Shown: one piece after another, positions 16,349 through 24,126 of the stretch
Layout: every line of letters begins with the position of its first letter
Numbering within the stretch: the stretch's first letter is position 1
Assembly (NCBI GenBank): GCA_025148965.1
Contig: CP102273.1
Coordinates: 744,001 to 808,000, forward strand
DNA: 64,000 bases
Direction of reading: 5' to 3'
Source of the DNA: Intestinibacter bartlettii
GTDB lineage: Bacteria; Bacillota; Clostridia; Peptostreptococcales; Peptostreptococcaceae
The notes under the pieces: model-generated
What the model was told of the DNA's origin: nothing
The model's database searches: none
Seen by the model: only the letters and a program-made list of their open reading frames with translations
Position numbers and translations under genes: made by a program

Positions 16349-18289
16349 ATGACAAATATGAAGCCGACTATGATACATAGTGATAGAGGTTCTGTTTTTT
16401 CTGTTTTCAGTGAAGAAGAGCTAAAAAATATGACTAATAATTCTAAAAGAAAAGTTGCTATATGTGGAAGGATAAATAATAGTGGAATAGTTGAGGTGCC
16501 AGAGGGTGCTACTCTTGCGGAAATTATAGAATTGGCAGGAGGAATTTTAGACAAAAGAGATTTTAAAGGGGCACATGTGGGAGTTCCGCCTTATGGTAGA
16601 TTTTTATCTAAAGAAGATTTGGACAAAGAGCTAGATTTTGATTTGTTTGATAATTATATTAGGGCAATTAATGTTTTATCAGAAGAGGATTGTATAGTTC
16701 AGTATGCTAAGTTTTATACAGATTCAGTAATTGGTTTAATGCAAAATGAAGGAAGCTTAAAGGATTATGCTAAAGTGCAAAAGCCTTTAGGAAAAGTTTG
16801 GCAAATACTTGATAGAATAAGTAAAGGCAGATCAAATATGAGAGACCTTTATATTCTTAGATCTTTGGCAGAAGAAGTGAAAGAAGAATTAAATCAAAAG
16901 CATAATATAATGGAAGAAATCATTGAAAATTACTATGACGAAATTAAAGAACATATTGAAGATGACAGATGCTACACTATGCAATGCAACAATCTAATTA
17001 AACTTACTATAACAGAAAAATGTATAGGATGTGGAATTTGCCAAAGGGTTTGCCCTGTTGATTGTATAGCAGGGGAGAAAAAGGAACAACGACGCATAGA
17101 TTACAACAGATGTACTCACTGTGGTAGATGTTTATCTGCTTGTCCAGTTGATGCAATAACAGCAGGAGACAATACTTTGAAATTTATCAGAGATTTATCG
17201 ACTCCTAACAAATTAGTAATTACTCAAATGGCACCGGCAGTTAGAGTTGCTATAGGGGAGGCTTTTGGTTTTGAAGCTGGGGATAATGTGGAGCATAAAT
17301 TGGCAGCAGGACTTAGAAAACTGGGAGTGGATTATGTGTTTGATACATCTTGGGCAGCAGATTTAACTATAATGGAGGAAGCTGCGGAATTGCAAAATAG
17401 ACTGGAAAGATATTTTTCAGGAGATAAAAGTGTAAAACTTCCAATGCTGACATCATGTTGCCCATCATGGGTTAAATTTATAGAACAAAATTATGGTGAT
17501 ATGTTAGATGTACCATCTAGTGCTAAATCACCTATGCAGATGTTTGCGACTGTGGCTAAAGATATTTGGGCTAAGGAAAAAGGACTAAAAAGAGATGAAG
17601 TGACTTCTGTTGCCATAATGCCTTGTATCGCCAAGAAATATGAAGCATCTAGACCGGAATTTTCTCGTGGCCTTAATTATGATGTGGATTATGTTATAAC
17701 AACTAGAGAACTGATTAAAATATTCCAAGACTCAGGTATTGACTTAAAAACAATAGAAGGGGAAGAAATAGACCAAGTCATGGGAGAATATACAGGTGGA
17801 GGAATTATATTTGGTAGAACTGGTGGAGTTATAGAAGCCGCACTTAGAACTGCTCTAGAAAATATGACAGGCGAAAAAATTGAAAATGTAGAATTCCACA
17901 GTCTTAGAGGTTTTGATGGATTTAGGGCTTGTGATGTGGAAGTTGGAGATATAAAACTTAGAATAGGGGTGGCTCATGGTCTAGAAGAAGCTGGCAAGAT
18001 GCTTGACAAAATAAGAGATGGAGAAGAATTTTTCCATGCAATAGAAATTATGGCTTGCCCTGGTGGCTGTGTCGGCGGTGGTGGCCAACCTAAAGTCAGA
18101 AAAAATAAAGATGCAATTTTACAAAAACGTGGAGAAGGTTTAAATAATATAGATAGAGAAAAAAATATGAGAGTTTCAAAAGAAAATCCAGAGGTTCAGG
18201 CAATTTATGATAAATATCTGGATCATCCACTAAGTCATAAGGCTCATGAATTGCTTCACACTAGATATTTTGTAAAGAGAAAAAAATAG
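16349..18289 (+). CDS. [FeFe] hydrogenase with two [4Fe-4S] clusters and vestigial NuoF-like N-terminus
   Basis: Catalyses reversible H2 production or uptake with the H-cluster in the cytoplasm. The three H-cluster motifs are present: TSCCPSW (about 367), MPCIAKKYEASRPE (about 424) and MACPGGCVGGGGQP (about 568). Upstream are two ferredoxin clusters, CIGCGICQRVCPVDC (about 224) and CTHCGRCLSACPVD (about 255). Residues about 35-190 resemble the SLBB and N3-cluster part of NuoF/HydB but the cluster cysteines are gone (see finding). The start is ATG 16349, eight bases after AAGGAG; a GTG at 16340 overlaps that site. No hydrogenase partner subunits or maturases are adjacent; electron partner is probably ferredoxin. 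Confidence 0.92.
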   Translation: MTNMKPTMIHSDRGSVFSVFSEEELKNMTNNSKRKVAICGRINNSGIVEVPEGATLAEIIELAGGILDKRDFKGAHVGVPPYGRFLSKEDLDKELDFDLFDNYIRAINVLSEEDCIVQYAKFYTDSVIGLMQNEGSLKDYAKVQKPLGKVWQILDRISKGRSNMRDLYILRSLAEEVKEELNQKHNIMEEIIENYYDEIKEHIEDDRCYTMQCNNLIKLTITEKCIGCGICQRVCPVDCIAGEKKEQRRIDYNRCTHCGRCLSACPVDAITAGDNTLKFIRDLSTPNKLVITQMAPAVRVAIGEAFGFEAGDNVEHKLAAGLRKLGVDYVFDTSWAADLTIMEEAAELQNRLERYFSGDKSVKLPMLTSCCPSWVKFIEQNYGDMLDVPSSAKSPMQMFATVAKDIWAKEKGLKRDEVTSVAIMPCIAKKYEASRPEFSRGLNYDVDYVITTRELIKIFQDSGIDLKTIEGEEIDQVMGEYTGGGIIFGRTGGVIEAALRTALENMTGEKIENVEFHSLRGFDGFRACDVEVGDIKLRIGVAHGLEEAGKMLDKIRDGEEFFHAIEIMACPGGCVGGGGQPKVRKNKDAILQKRGEGLNNIDREKNMRVSKENPEVQAIYDKYLDHPLSHKAHELLHTRYFVKRKK

Positions 18290-18298
18290 ATTACTACT

Positions 18299-18329
18299 AA
18301 AAAGCTTATAGATTTCTATAGGCTTTTTT
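18299..18329 (+). terminator. Terminator after the hydrogenase
   Basis: AAAAGCTTATAG and CTATAGGCTTTTTT pair with one bulge across a four-base loop and end in a T-run. Confidence 0.75.
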
Positions 18330-18414
18330 AGATGGATTAAAGATAAAAAATATACATGAAAAGAGAAATTTATTTTTATTATTTATAATATGATATTATT
18401 ATATAAAATATAGA

Positions 18415-18535
18415 GTGGTCACAATTTTCTGTTAATAATAAATTAATATTAATTGTATCCATAAAAGTTGATACATCTAAATATATTAAAGTAGAAATAT
18501 TAGACAATATTACAGGGGGAGATATATATGGATAA
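18415..18535 (+). pseudogene. Start-less open frame overlapping the HEPN-like gene
   Basis: About 40 codons open without ATG/GTG/TTG start, reading FSVNNKLILIVSIKVDT ... ITGGDIYG and ending in a TAA that overlaps the next gene's ATG (ATGGATAA). The overlap looks like translational coupling to a truncated upstream gene. Weak evidence; could be chance. Confidence 0.25.
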
Positions 18536-19292
18536 AGAAGAAAGTAAAAAAAATCCTAACTATTATAAAAATTTATTAGATAGTAATGATTTTAATGAAT
18601 TTGAAGAAATATTAGAATTCCTTAAAGAAGAACTAAGAAATTATTATGTGAATTTAGAATACAGTGAAAAAATCATTAGGTTTATAGAAAATGAATTCTC
18701 TATTGATAGAGTTTTTCCAACACAGCTAATATTTATTAAACAGTTTTTGAATAATGCCTTTGATTCAATGGTTTTAAGTATATATAAACTATATTTTGAT
18801 AGAGGAAATATAGTTAAAAAAACAAATTGTGGAATTAAATATCTTCAAACTTTTCTTAATAAAAAATTATTACAAACTGAGGAAAGTCAAAGGGCTATTT
18901 TGAGGAAAGCTGGCAAGAAAATAAAAGAAACTCAAACTTTAGGAGATAACATAGTAAAAATACGTAATTCACGAATTGCTCATTGTGATATAGGTAAAAA
19001 ATCAGAGGTTGAGAAAATTGTTTTACAAATAGAAACATTAAAAAGTATATTTGAAAATTCTGTTGAGATTTTAGAATTATTATCATTAAAATATTTTGAA
19101 TATAAGGGGTCAGATGATCAAGAGATGATAAGAATTCATGGATTTGAAAAATTTTTAATCAAAAATATATGGATAAATAGTGATAGTAATACAGATTTAG
19201 ATTTATTCTTTAACACTTTACGTTTTAATTTTATGGATAATGATATAAAAATAAAATTATATATGAATATTGACCGTAAAAGAAATATATGA
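18528..19292 (+). CDS. Helical protein with HEPN/AbiU2-like R-x5-H motif (254 aa)
   Basis: An all-helical soluble protein. The segment KIRNSRIAHCD contains R146-x5-H152, matching the Rx4-6H motif of HEPN ribonuclease domains and similar in setting to AbiU2-type proteins (RN..x.AH.D followed by a long helix). The C-terminal third is not recognised. AGGGGGAGA precedes the ATG. It sits alone between the hydrogenase and the iron operon, with no adjacent nucleotidyltransferase antitoxin. An RNA-targeting abortive-infection role is inference; it may also be a non-catalytic HEPN. Confidence 0.5.
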   Translation: MDKEESKKNPNYYKNLLDSNDFNEFEEILEFLKEELRNYYVNLEYSEKIIRFIENEFSIDRVFPTQLIFIKQFLNNAFDSMVLSIYKLYFDRGNIVKKTNCGIKYLQTFLNKKLLQTEESQRAILRKAGKKIKETQTLGDNIVKIRNSRIAHCDIGKKSEVEKIVLQIETLKSIFENSVEILELLSLKYFEYKGSDDQEMIRIHGFEKFLIKNIWINSDSNTDLDLFFNTLRFNFMDNDIKIKLYMNIDRKRNI

Positions 19293-19306
19293 TAAAATGA
19301 CTTGTC

Positions 19307-19321
19307 TGATAATGATTATCA
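19307..19321. promoter_or_regulatory. Fur box upstream of the siderophore operon
   Basis: TGATAATGATTATCA is a perfect 7-1-7 inverted repeat identical to the Firmicute Fur consensus. It lies 25 bases before the binding-protein start, so iron-bound Fur should repress the operon. Confidence 0.9.
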
Positions 19322-19345
19322 ATATACAGGAGGATTATATTAAAA

Positions 19346-20302
19346 ATGAAATTAGGTAAATTAAGTAAAAAAATATTAATGACAAGTCTAATACTAAGCA
19401 GTATAGCTCTTGTTGGATGTACTACAAATAATAGTACAAATAAAGAAAATAATAGCAGTGATAATCAAATTACTGTACAACATAAATTAGGAACTACAAA
19501 ATTAAATAGCAAGCCTAAAAAAATAGCAGTACTTGAATTATCATTTTTAGATTCTCTTCATAATTTAGATATAGACCCAGTGGCTATAGCTGATGATGGA
19601 GAATCTAACAAAGTAACAGATGTTACAAATGGTGAAAAAATAGATTATGTATCAGTAGGTGATCGTAAAGAACCAAATTTAGAAGAATTAAGTTCAATGG
19701 ATTTAGACTTAATAATAGCAGACACTAGCAGACATAGTGAAATATATGAAGATTTAAGCAAAATAGCACCAACAATAGTATTAGATAGTATTGATTCTTC
19801 ATATGATGAATACATAGAAAATTTTGAAACTATTGCAAAAATTGTTGGTAAAGAAGATGTAGCAAAAACTAAAATAGAAGAAGCTGAAAAAGTATTATCA
19901 GATGTTAAAGATAAAGCAAAAGATAAAGTATCAGATGAAGAGGTATTAACTGTATCACCAAAGAACGATGAATATACAGCACATACTTCAAGTTCATTTG
20001 TAGGACAAGTTTTAGAAAAAGCTGGTTTTAAAAATGCAATTCAAAGTGATGATAAAGAAGCATCTTTATCTTTAGAACAATTAGTTGAAATAAATCCAGA
20101 TATAATTGTTTATATGAGAGATGATATAGATACAACTATATATACAGAATGGAAAGATACTGAACTATATAAATCATTAGATGCAGTTAAAAATAACAAA
20201 GTATATACAACTGTAGCAAGAGGTCCATGGACTCAATATAGAGGATTTATTTCTGTAAATACATTAACAAAAGAAATGTCAGGTTGGTTATTAAATAACT
20301 AG
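19346..20302 (+). CDS. Fe3+-siderophore ABC transporter, substrate-binding lipoprotein
   Basis: A class III periplasmic-type binding protein anchored outside the membrane. Residues 1-25 are a lipoprotein signal ending SSIALVGC. The mature 290 residues show the FecB/FhuD layout: PKKIAVLELSFLDSL, then NLEELSSMDLDLIIADTS and, near the end, VARGPWTQYRGFIS, the last two matching the Fe3+-citrate/siderophore group (FecB, YfmC, YclQ). Ligand cannot be read from sequence. First gene of a four-gene operon under a perfect Fur box; GGAGGATTA is its ribosome site. Confidence 0.9.
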   Translation: MKLGKLSKKILMTSLILSSIALVGCTTNNSTNKENNSSDNQITVQHKLGTTKLNSKPKKIAVLELSFLDSLHNLDIDPVAIADDGESNKVTDVTNGEKIDYVSVGDRKEPNLEELSSMDLDLIIADTSRHSEIYEDLSKIAPTIVLDSIDSSYDEYIENFETIAKIVGKEDVAKTKIEEAEKVLSDVKDKAKDKVSDEEVLTVSPKNDEYTAHTSSSFVGQVLEKAGFKNAIQSDDKEASLSLEQLVEINPDIIVYMRDDIDTTIYTEWKDTELYKSLDAVKNNKVYTTVARGPWTQYRGFISVNTLTKEMSGWLLNN

Positions 20303-20333
20303 AAAATAAATAGACAGCTAGAAGGTTATTCAT

Positions 20334-21347
20334 ATGGACAGTGTAAAAAAAAGTAAATTTATAGTATTTGCATCTGTAGGTATATTTGCAGTAGCAATGC
20401 TATTATTAATAGATATTTTAATTGGAATGAGCGATATAGGAATAAAAGAAATTATTGATTCTATTATAAGTTATAGTGGTAGCAAGCAAGATTTAATAAT
20501 AAGAACGGTTAGATTGCCACGTGTATTACTTTGTATATTAATAGGAGCATCTATGGCTATTTCAGGATTAATTATGCAAAATTTAACTAGAAATCCCCTT
20601 GCATCACCGCAAATTTTAGGGATAAATTCAGGAGCAACATTATCGGTAGTTGTAATAATGGTATTTTTCCCTTTATTAGGATATAAGGCGAAAATATTAG
20701 GTGCATTTTTAGGAGCTGGAGTTATAGGATTATTTGTTCATGTAATTGGAACGGTTAAGAATTTATCTCCACTAAAAATAACACTAGTTGGTATAAGTAT
20801 TCAGTTATTTTTAAGTTCTATAACAAAGTCTATAATGTTATTTAATGAAAGTAAAACATCTGATTTAGTATTTTGGATGATTGGAGGAGTCCATCATGCA
20901 CAATTCATACATATAATGGCTATATTACCATGGTTTATTCTATCTATAGTTTTAACGATATTAATATCTAATTCTATGGATACTTTAAAAATGGGAGATA
21001 GTGTAGCTATTAGCTTAGGTGAGAATGTTAAGTTAACAAAGACTGTGGCTACAATAGTGGTAATTTTATTATCAAGTTCATCTGTTGCAATAGCAGGTCC
21101 GATATCTTTTGTTGGCTTGATAACGCCTCATATAATTAGCAAACTTGGAGGTCGAAACTTCAGACAAAACTTTATATTATGTGGAATTTATGGTGCGAAT
21201 TTACTTTTATTATCTGATATAATATCTAAGATTTTAAAATATCCTTATGAGTCACCTGTAGGAATAGTAACATCATTTATAGGAGCAGTATTTTATATAT
21301 TCCTAGCTAATAAAGAAATGAAAAGAGGTGGAGTAAGTGAAAAATAA
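20334..21347 (+). CDS. Fe3+-siderophore ABC transporter permease 1 (FecCD family)
   Basis: A 337-residue integral membrane protein with about ten hydrophobic segments. FecCD hallmarks are RLPRVLLCILIGASMAISG, QNLTRNPLASPQILGINSGA and, late, GPISFVGLITPHI. Starts 31 bases after the binding-protein gene. Its last codons overlap the next gene by 11 bases, so the two permeases are made together. Confidence 0.93.
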   Translation: MDSVKKSKFIVFASVGIFAVAMLLLIDILIGMSDIGIKEIIDSIISYSGSKQDLIIRTVRLPRVLLCILIGASMAISGLIMQNLTRNPLASPQILGINSGATLSVVVIMVFFPLLGYKAKILGAFLGAGVIGLFVHVIGTVKNLSPLKITLVGISIQLFLSSITKSIMLFNESKTSDLVFWMIGGVHHAQFIHIMAILPWFILSIVLTILISNSMDTLKMGDSVAISLGENVKLTKTVATIVVILLSSSSVAIAGPISFVGLITPHIISKLGGRNFRQNFILCGIYGANLLLLSDIISKILKYPYESPVGIVTSFIGAVFYIFLANKEMKRGGVSEK

Positions 21348-22311
21348 AAATACATTGATATTTACAATAAGCATAGTAATGCTATTAGTAATATCTTTCA
21401 TAAGTTTACTCTTTGGAAGTAAGCCTTTAAATATAAGTAATGTATTTGATGCAATTTTTAATTACTCCAGTTCTAGATATTCTTTTATTGTGTTTGAATA
21501 TAGAATTCCTAGATTGCTAATAGCTATTATGGTGGGAATGAGTTTGGCTATAGCAGGAGCTATTTTTCAAGGTGTTCTTAGAAATCCTCTAGCTTCAACT
21601 GATGTTTTAGGAATAGGAAAAGGAGCAGGGTTTTTTGCATGTCTTGTTATAAGTCTTAACTTAAAAATTAGTATATCTATAGCAGCTATGATTGGCGGAC
21701 TTATGGTAGGTATTATTATTTATTTACTAACTAAAAAGACTAATTTTAAAAATACAAGTATAGTTGTAATGGGTATAGCTATGAGTGCATTATTTGATGC
21801 AGGTATCCAATATTTGAATATAAGTAATTCAGCCAATGTGCAAACAATACTTCTTTGGTTAACAGGTAGTGTATGGGGAAGATATTGGGATGAGGTTCAA
21901 ATATTAATTCCTTATGTAGCAATCTTTATACCATTAGCTATAATTTTTGCTAATAAAATAGATATTTTATCTTTAGGTGATAAAGTAGCTATAAACTTAG
22001 GAGAAAATATAAACTTTTTAAGAGTAGGACTTTTATTAATCGGAATAATACTTACAGCTAGTAGCGTAAGTGTAAGTGGAACTATAGGTTTTGTGGGACT
22101 TATAGCGCCACATATAGCAAAAAATTTAGTAGGATATAAACACAGATTAGTTATTCCACTAAGTGGACTTATAGGTGCAAATCTTTTAGTAATTTCAGAT
22201 ATTATAGGTAGAACTATAATATCTCCAATGGAAATACCAGTAGGAATAGTAACAGCTATTATAGGAGCACCATATTTCTTATATTTATTATTAAGAAAAA
22301 AAGCTAATTAG
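21337..22311 (+). CDS. Fe3+-siderophore ABC transporter permease 2 (FecCD family)
   Basis: A 324-residue paralogue of the preceding permease with RIPRLLIAIMVGMSLAIAG, GVLRNPLASTDVLGIGKGA and GTIGFVGLIAPHI. It uses a GTG start at 21337 inside the end of the upstream gene, with AGAGGTGGAG before it. The two permeases form the heterodimeric channel typical of FhuBG/FecCD/YclNO systems. Confidence 0.93.
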   Translation: MKNKNTLIFTISIVMLLVISFISLLFGSKPLNISNVFDAIFNYSSSRYSFIVFEYRIPRLLIAIMVGMSLAIAGAIFQGVLRNPLASTDVLGIGKGAGFFACLVISLNLKISISIAAMIGGLMVGIIIYLLTKKTNFKNTSIVVMGIAMSALFDAGIQYLNISNSANVQTILLWLTGSVWGRYWDEVQILIPYVAIFIPLAIIFANKIDILSLGDKVAINLGENINFLRVGLLLIGIILTASSVSVSGTIGFVGLIAPHIAKNLVGYKHRLVIPLSGLIGANLLVISDIIGRTIISPMEIPVGIVTAIIGAPYFLYLLLRKKAN

Positions 22312-22327
22312 AAAGGTAGTGATAATA

Positions 22328-23098
22328 ATGAGTTTAGATATAAAAGATTTAGTTTTAGGATATGAAGACAAAAAAATAGTTAACAATATAAATTTATCTA
22401 TACCAAAAGGTAAAATTACTATCTTAATCGGTGCAAATGGTTGCGGGAAGTCAACGTTACTTAGTGGTATGAGTAGATTATTAACACCTAAAGAAGGAAG
22501 TGTATTATTAGATAATATATCTATACATGAGTATAAACCAAAAGAATTAGCTAAAAAACTAGCAATATTGCCACAAGGACCAATAGCACCAGAAGGTATA
22601 ACGGTAAAAGAGCTTTGTTATTTTGGTAGAAATCCATATAAAAGCATATTTGGCACAAGGTCTCAAAAAGATGAAGAAATGGTTAATTGGGCAATTAGAG
22701 CAACTGGTCTTGAAGATTTTGAAAATAGACAGTTAGATTCTTTATCAGGAGGTCAAAGGCAACGTGCATGGATTGCAATGGCTTTAACTCAAGATACAGA
22801 TGTACTTTTACTTGATGAGCCTACAACATATTTAGATTTAGCTCATCAAATAGAGATTTTAGAATTATTAAAGGATTTAAATAATAAAACTAAGAAAACA
22901 ATAGTTATAGTTATACATGAGTTAAATCATGCGGCTAGGTATGCTCATAATCTTGTTTGTATGAAAAATGGAGATATATACTCTCAAGGGGAAGTAGATG
23001 ATGTATTTAATGAAAATATGTTAAGAGATGTTTTTGGAGTAGATAGTATAGTAATTTCTGATCCAATTACGCAAAGACCTATGTGTATACCAAAATAA
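22328..23098 (+). CDS. Fe3+-siderophore ABC transporter ATPase
   Basis: A 256-residue FecE/FhuC-type ATPase with Walker A GANGCGKST, signature LSGGQRQRAWIAMAL, Walker B LLLDEPTTYLD and the switch histidine in VIHELNHAARYAHN. I chose ATG 22328, with GAAAGGTAG nine bases upstream, over GTG 22319, which overlaps that site. Last gene of the operon, followed by a terminator. Confidence 0.93.
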   Translation: MSLDIKDLVLGYEDKKIVNNINLSIPKGKITILIGANGCGKSTLLSGMSRLLTPKEGSVLLDNISIHEYKPKELAKKLAILPQGPIAPEGITVKELCYFGRNPYKSIFGTRSQKDEEMVNWAIRATGLEDFENRQLDSLSGGQRQRAWIAMALTQDTDVLLLDEPTTYLDLAHQIEILELLKDLNNKTKKTIVIVIHELNHAARYAHNLVCMKNGDIYSQGEVDDVFNENMLRDVFGVDSIVISDPITQRPMCIPK

Positions 23099-23174
23099 TA
23101 AGGAACTACTAAGTTTGAATAAAGTGGACCCTTTGTCGATGGAATAAGAAAAAACACATAGCAAATACACAATC

Positions 23175-23213
23175 AAAAGCTGATTTCTAAATTGAATAGG
23201 AGTCAGCTTTTTG
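23175..23213 (+). terminator. Terminator of the siderophore operon
   Basis: AAAAGCTGA (23175-23183) pairs with TCAGCTTTT (23203-23211) and a T-run follows. The rest of the 23099-23421 spacer is AT-rich, with the operator-like dyad described next. Confidence 0.75.
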
Positions 23214-23384
23214 TTTCCTAGAAAAATTACATATCTTTTATACATAGTTTAAGACAGTATGAGAAGATACATTATGAAGTTCATGTATAATTATTTTGAA
23301 TTAAACAAAAGAGAAACAAATTTAAAAGTTATTTAAAAAATGTTTATATAGAAAATATAGGGGTATATTTATAATATCTAAGAA

Positions 23385-23401
23385 ATGTATACAAGATACA
23401 T
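23385..23401. promoter_or_regulatory. NsrR-like dyad upstream of the globin
   Basis: ATGTAT-ACAAG-ATACAT is a perfect 6-5-6 inverted repeat 20 bases before the globin ATG. Its half-sites resemble those of the NO-responsive repressor NsrR (ATGTAT…ATACAT-type palindromes). Position is right for repression, but the site is short for a confident call. Confidence 0.45.
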
Positions 23402-23421
23402 ATTAAGAGGAGAGATTAATT

Positions 23422-23889
23422 ATGTTAAATCAAAAAACAATAGATATAATAAAAAGTACAGTACCAGTATTAAAAGAACATGGATTAGAAATAACAAAAA
23501 CTTTCTATAAAACAATGTTTGCAAATAATCCAGAGGTAAAAGAAATGTTTAATATGGATAAACAAGAATCTGGTGAGCAACCAAAAGCATTAGCAATGAC
23601 AGTATTAGCAGCAGCTCAAAATATAGATAATTTAGAAGCAATATTACCAGCAGTAAAGAAAATAGGAAGTGTTCACGTTAACTCATATGTAAAACCAGAA
23701 CATTATCCAATAGTAGGTAAAAATTTATTATTAGCTATAAAAGAAGTTTTAGGAGATGCAGCAACAGAAGAAGTGTTAAATGCATGGGCAGAAGCTTATG
23801 AAGTTATAGCTAAAGTATTTGTAGAGGTAGAAAAAGATATTTATATAGATCAAATTTGTAGAGATAATCAAATACATCAAACATTATAG
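23422..23889 (+). CDS. Single-domain globin of the flavohaemoglobin type
   Basis: A 155-residue haem protein that corresponds to the globin half of Hmp without its reductase half. The key residues fall at the same numbers as in E. coli Hmp: B10 Y29 (TFYKTMF), E7 Q53 (GEQPKAL) and proximal H85 ([15 protein letters not shown]). This set supports O2/NO chemistry, probably NO detoxification or O2 scavenging in an anaerobe, with a separate reductase. AAGAGGAGAG precedes the ATG. Followed by a strong terminator, so monocistronic. Confidence 0.93.
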   Translation: MLNQKTIDIIKSTVPVLKEHGLEITKTFYKTMFANNPEVKEMFNMDKQESGEQPKALAMTVLAAAQNIDNLEAILPAVKKIGSVHVNSYVKPEHYPIVGKNLLLAIKEVLGDAATEEVLNAWAEAYEVIAKVFVEVEKDIYIDQICRDNQIHQTL

Positions 23890-23898
23890 TTTATAAAA

Positions 23899-23947
23899 GG
23901 GCCCCTTAAGACTTTGATAATTTTATCATTGCTAAAAGGGGCCTTTA
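23899..23947 (+). terminator. Terminator after the globin
   Basis: GGCCCCTT and AAGGGGCC form a GC-rich stem followed by TTTATT. It is unusually GC-rich for this window. Confidence 0.8.
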
Positions 23948-24069
23948 TTAATAATGAAGTTAACAAATGACTGAAAAGATAAGGACTTTCACACATAATA
24001 ATAAATATAATAATATGGAATATATCACTATATTTACAAAAAAATAAAAAAAATATACAATAGATATAC

Positions 24070-24102
24070 TGCCTAGAATATTCAATTATATATTTCTAGG
24101 CA
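24070..24102 (+). promoter_or_regulatory. Leader hairpin before the large surface-protein gene
   Basis: TGCCTAGAA and TTCTAGGCA form a perfect 9-bp stem around an AT-rich loop, 24 bases before the ATG and without a T-run, so it is not a terminator. It may stabilise or control the transcript. No cobalamin riboswitch elements were found in this spacer. Confidence 0.4.
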
Positions 24103-24126
24103 AATTAATATTATGGGAGATAGAAT

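Noticed and set aside
23947-24126. Cobalamin riboswitch expected before the putative corrinoid-capture cluster
   Set aside because: The spacer is too short and AT-rich and lacks the B12-box-like core; only a simple hairpin is present.
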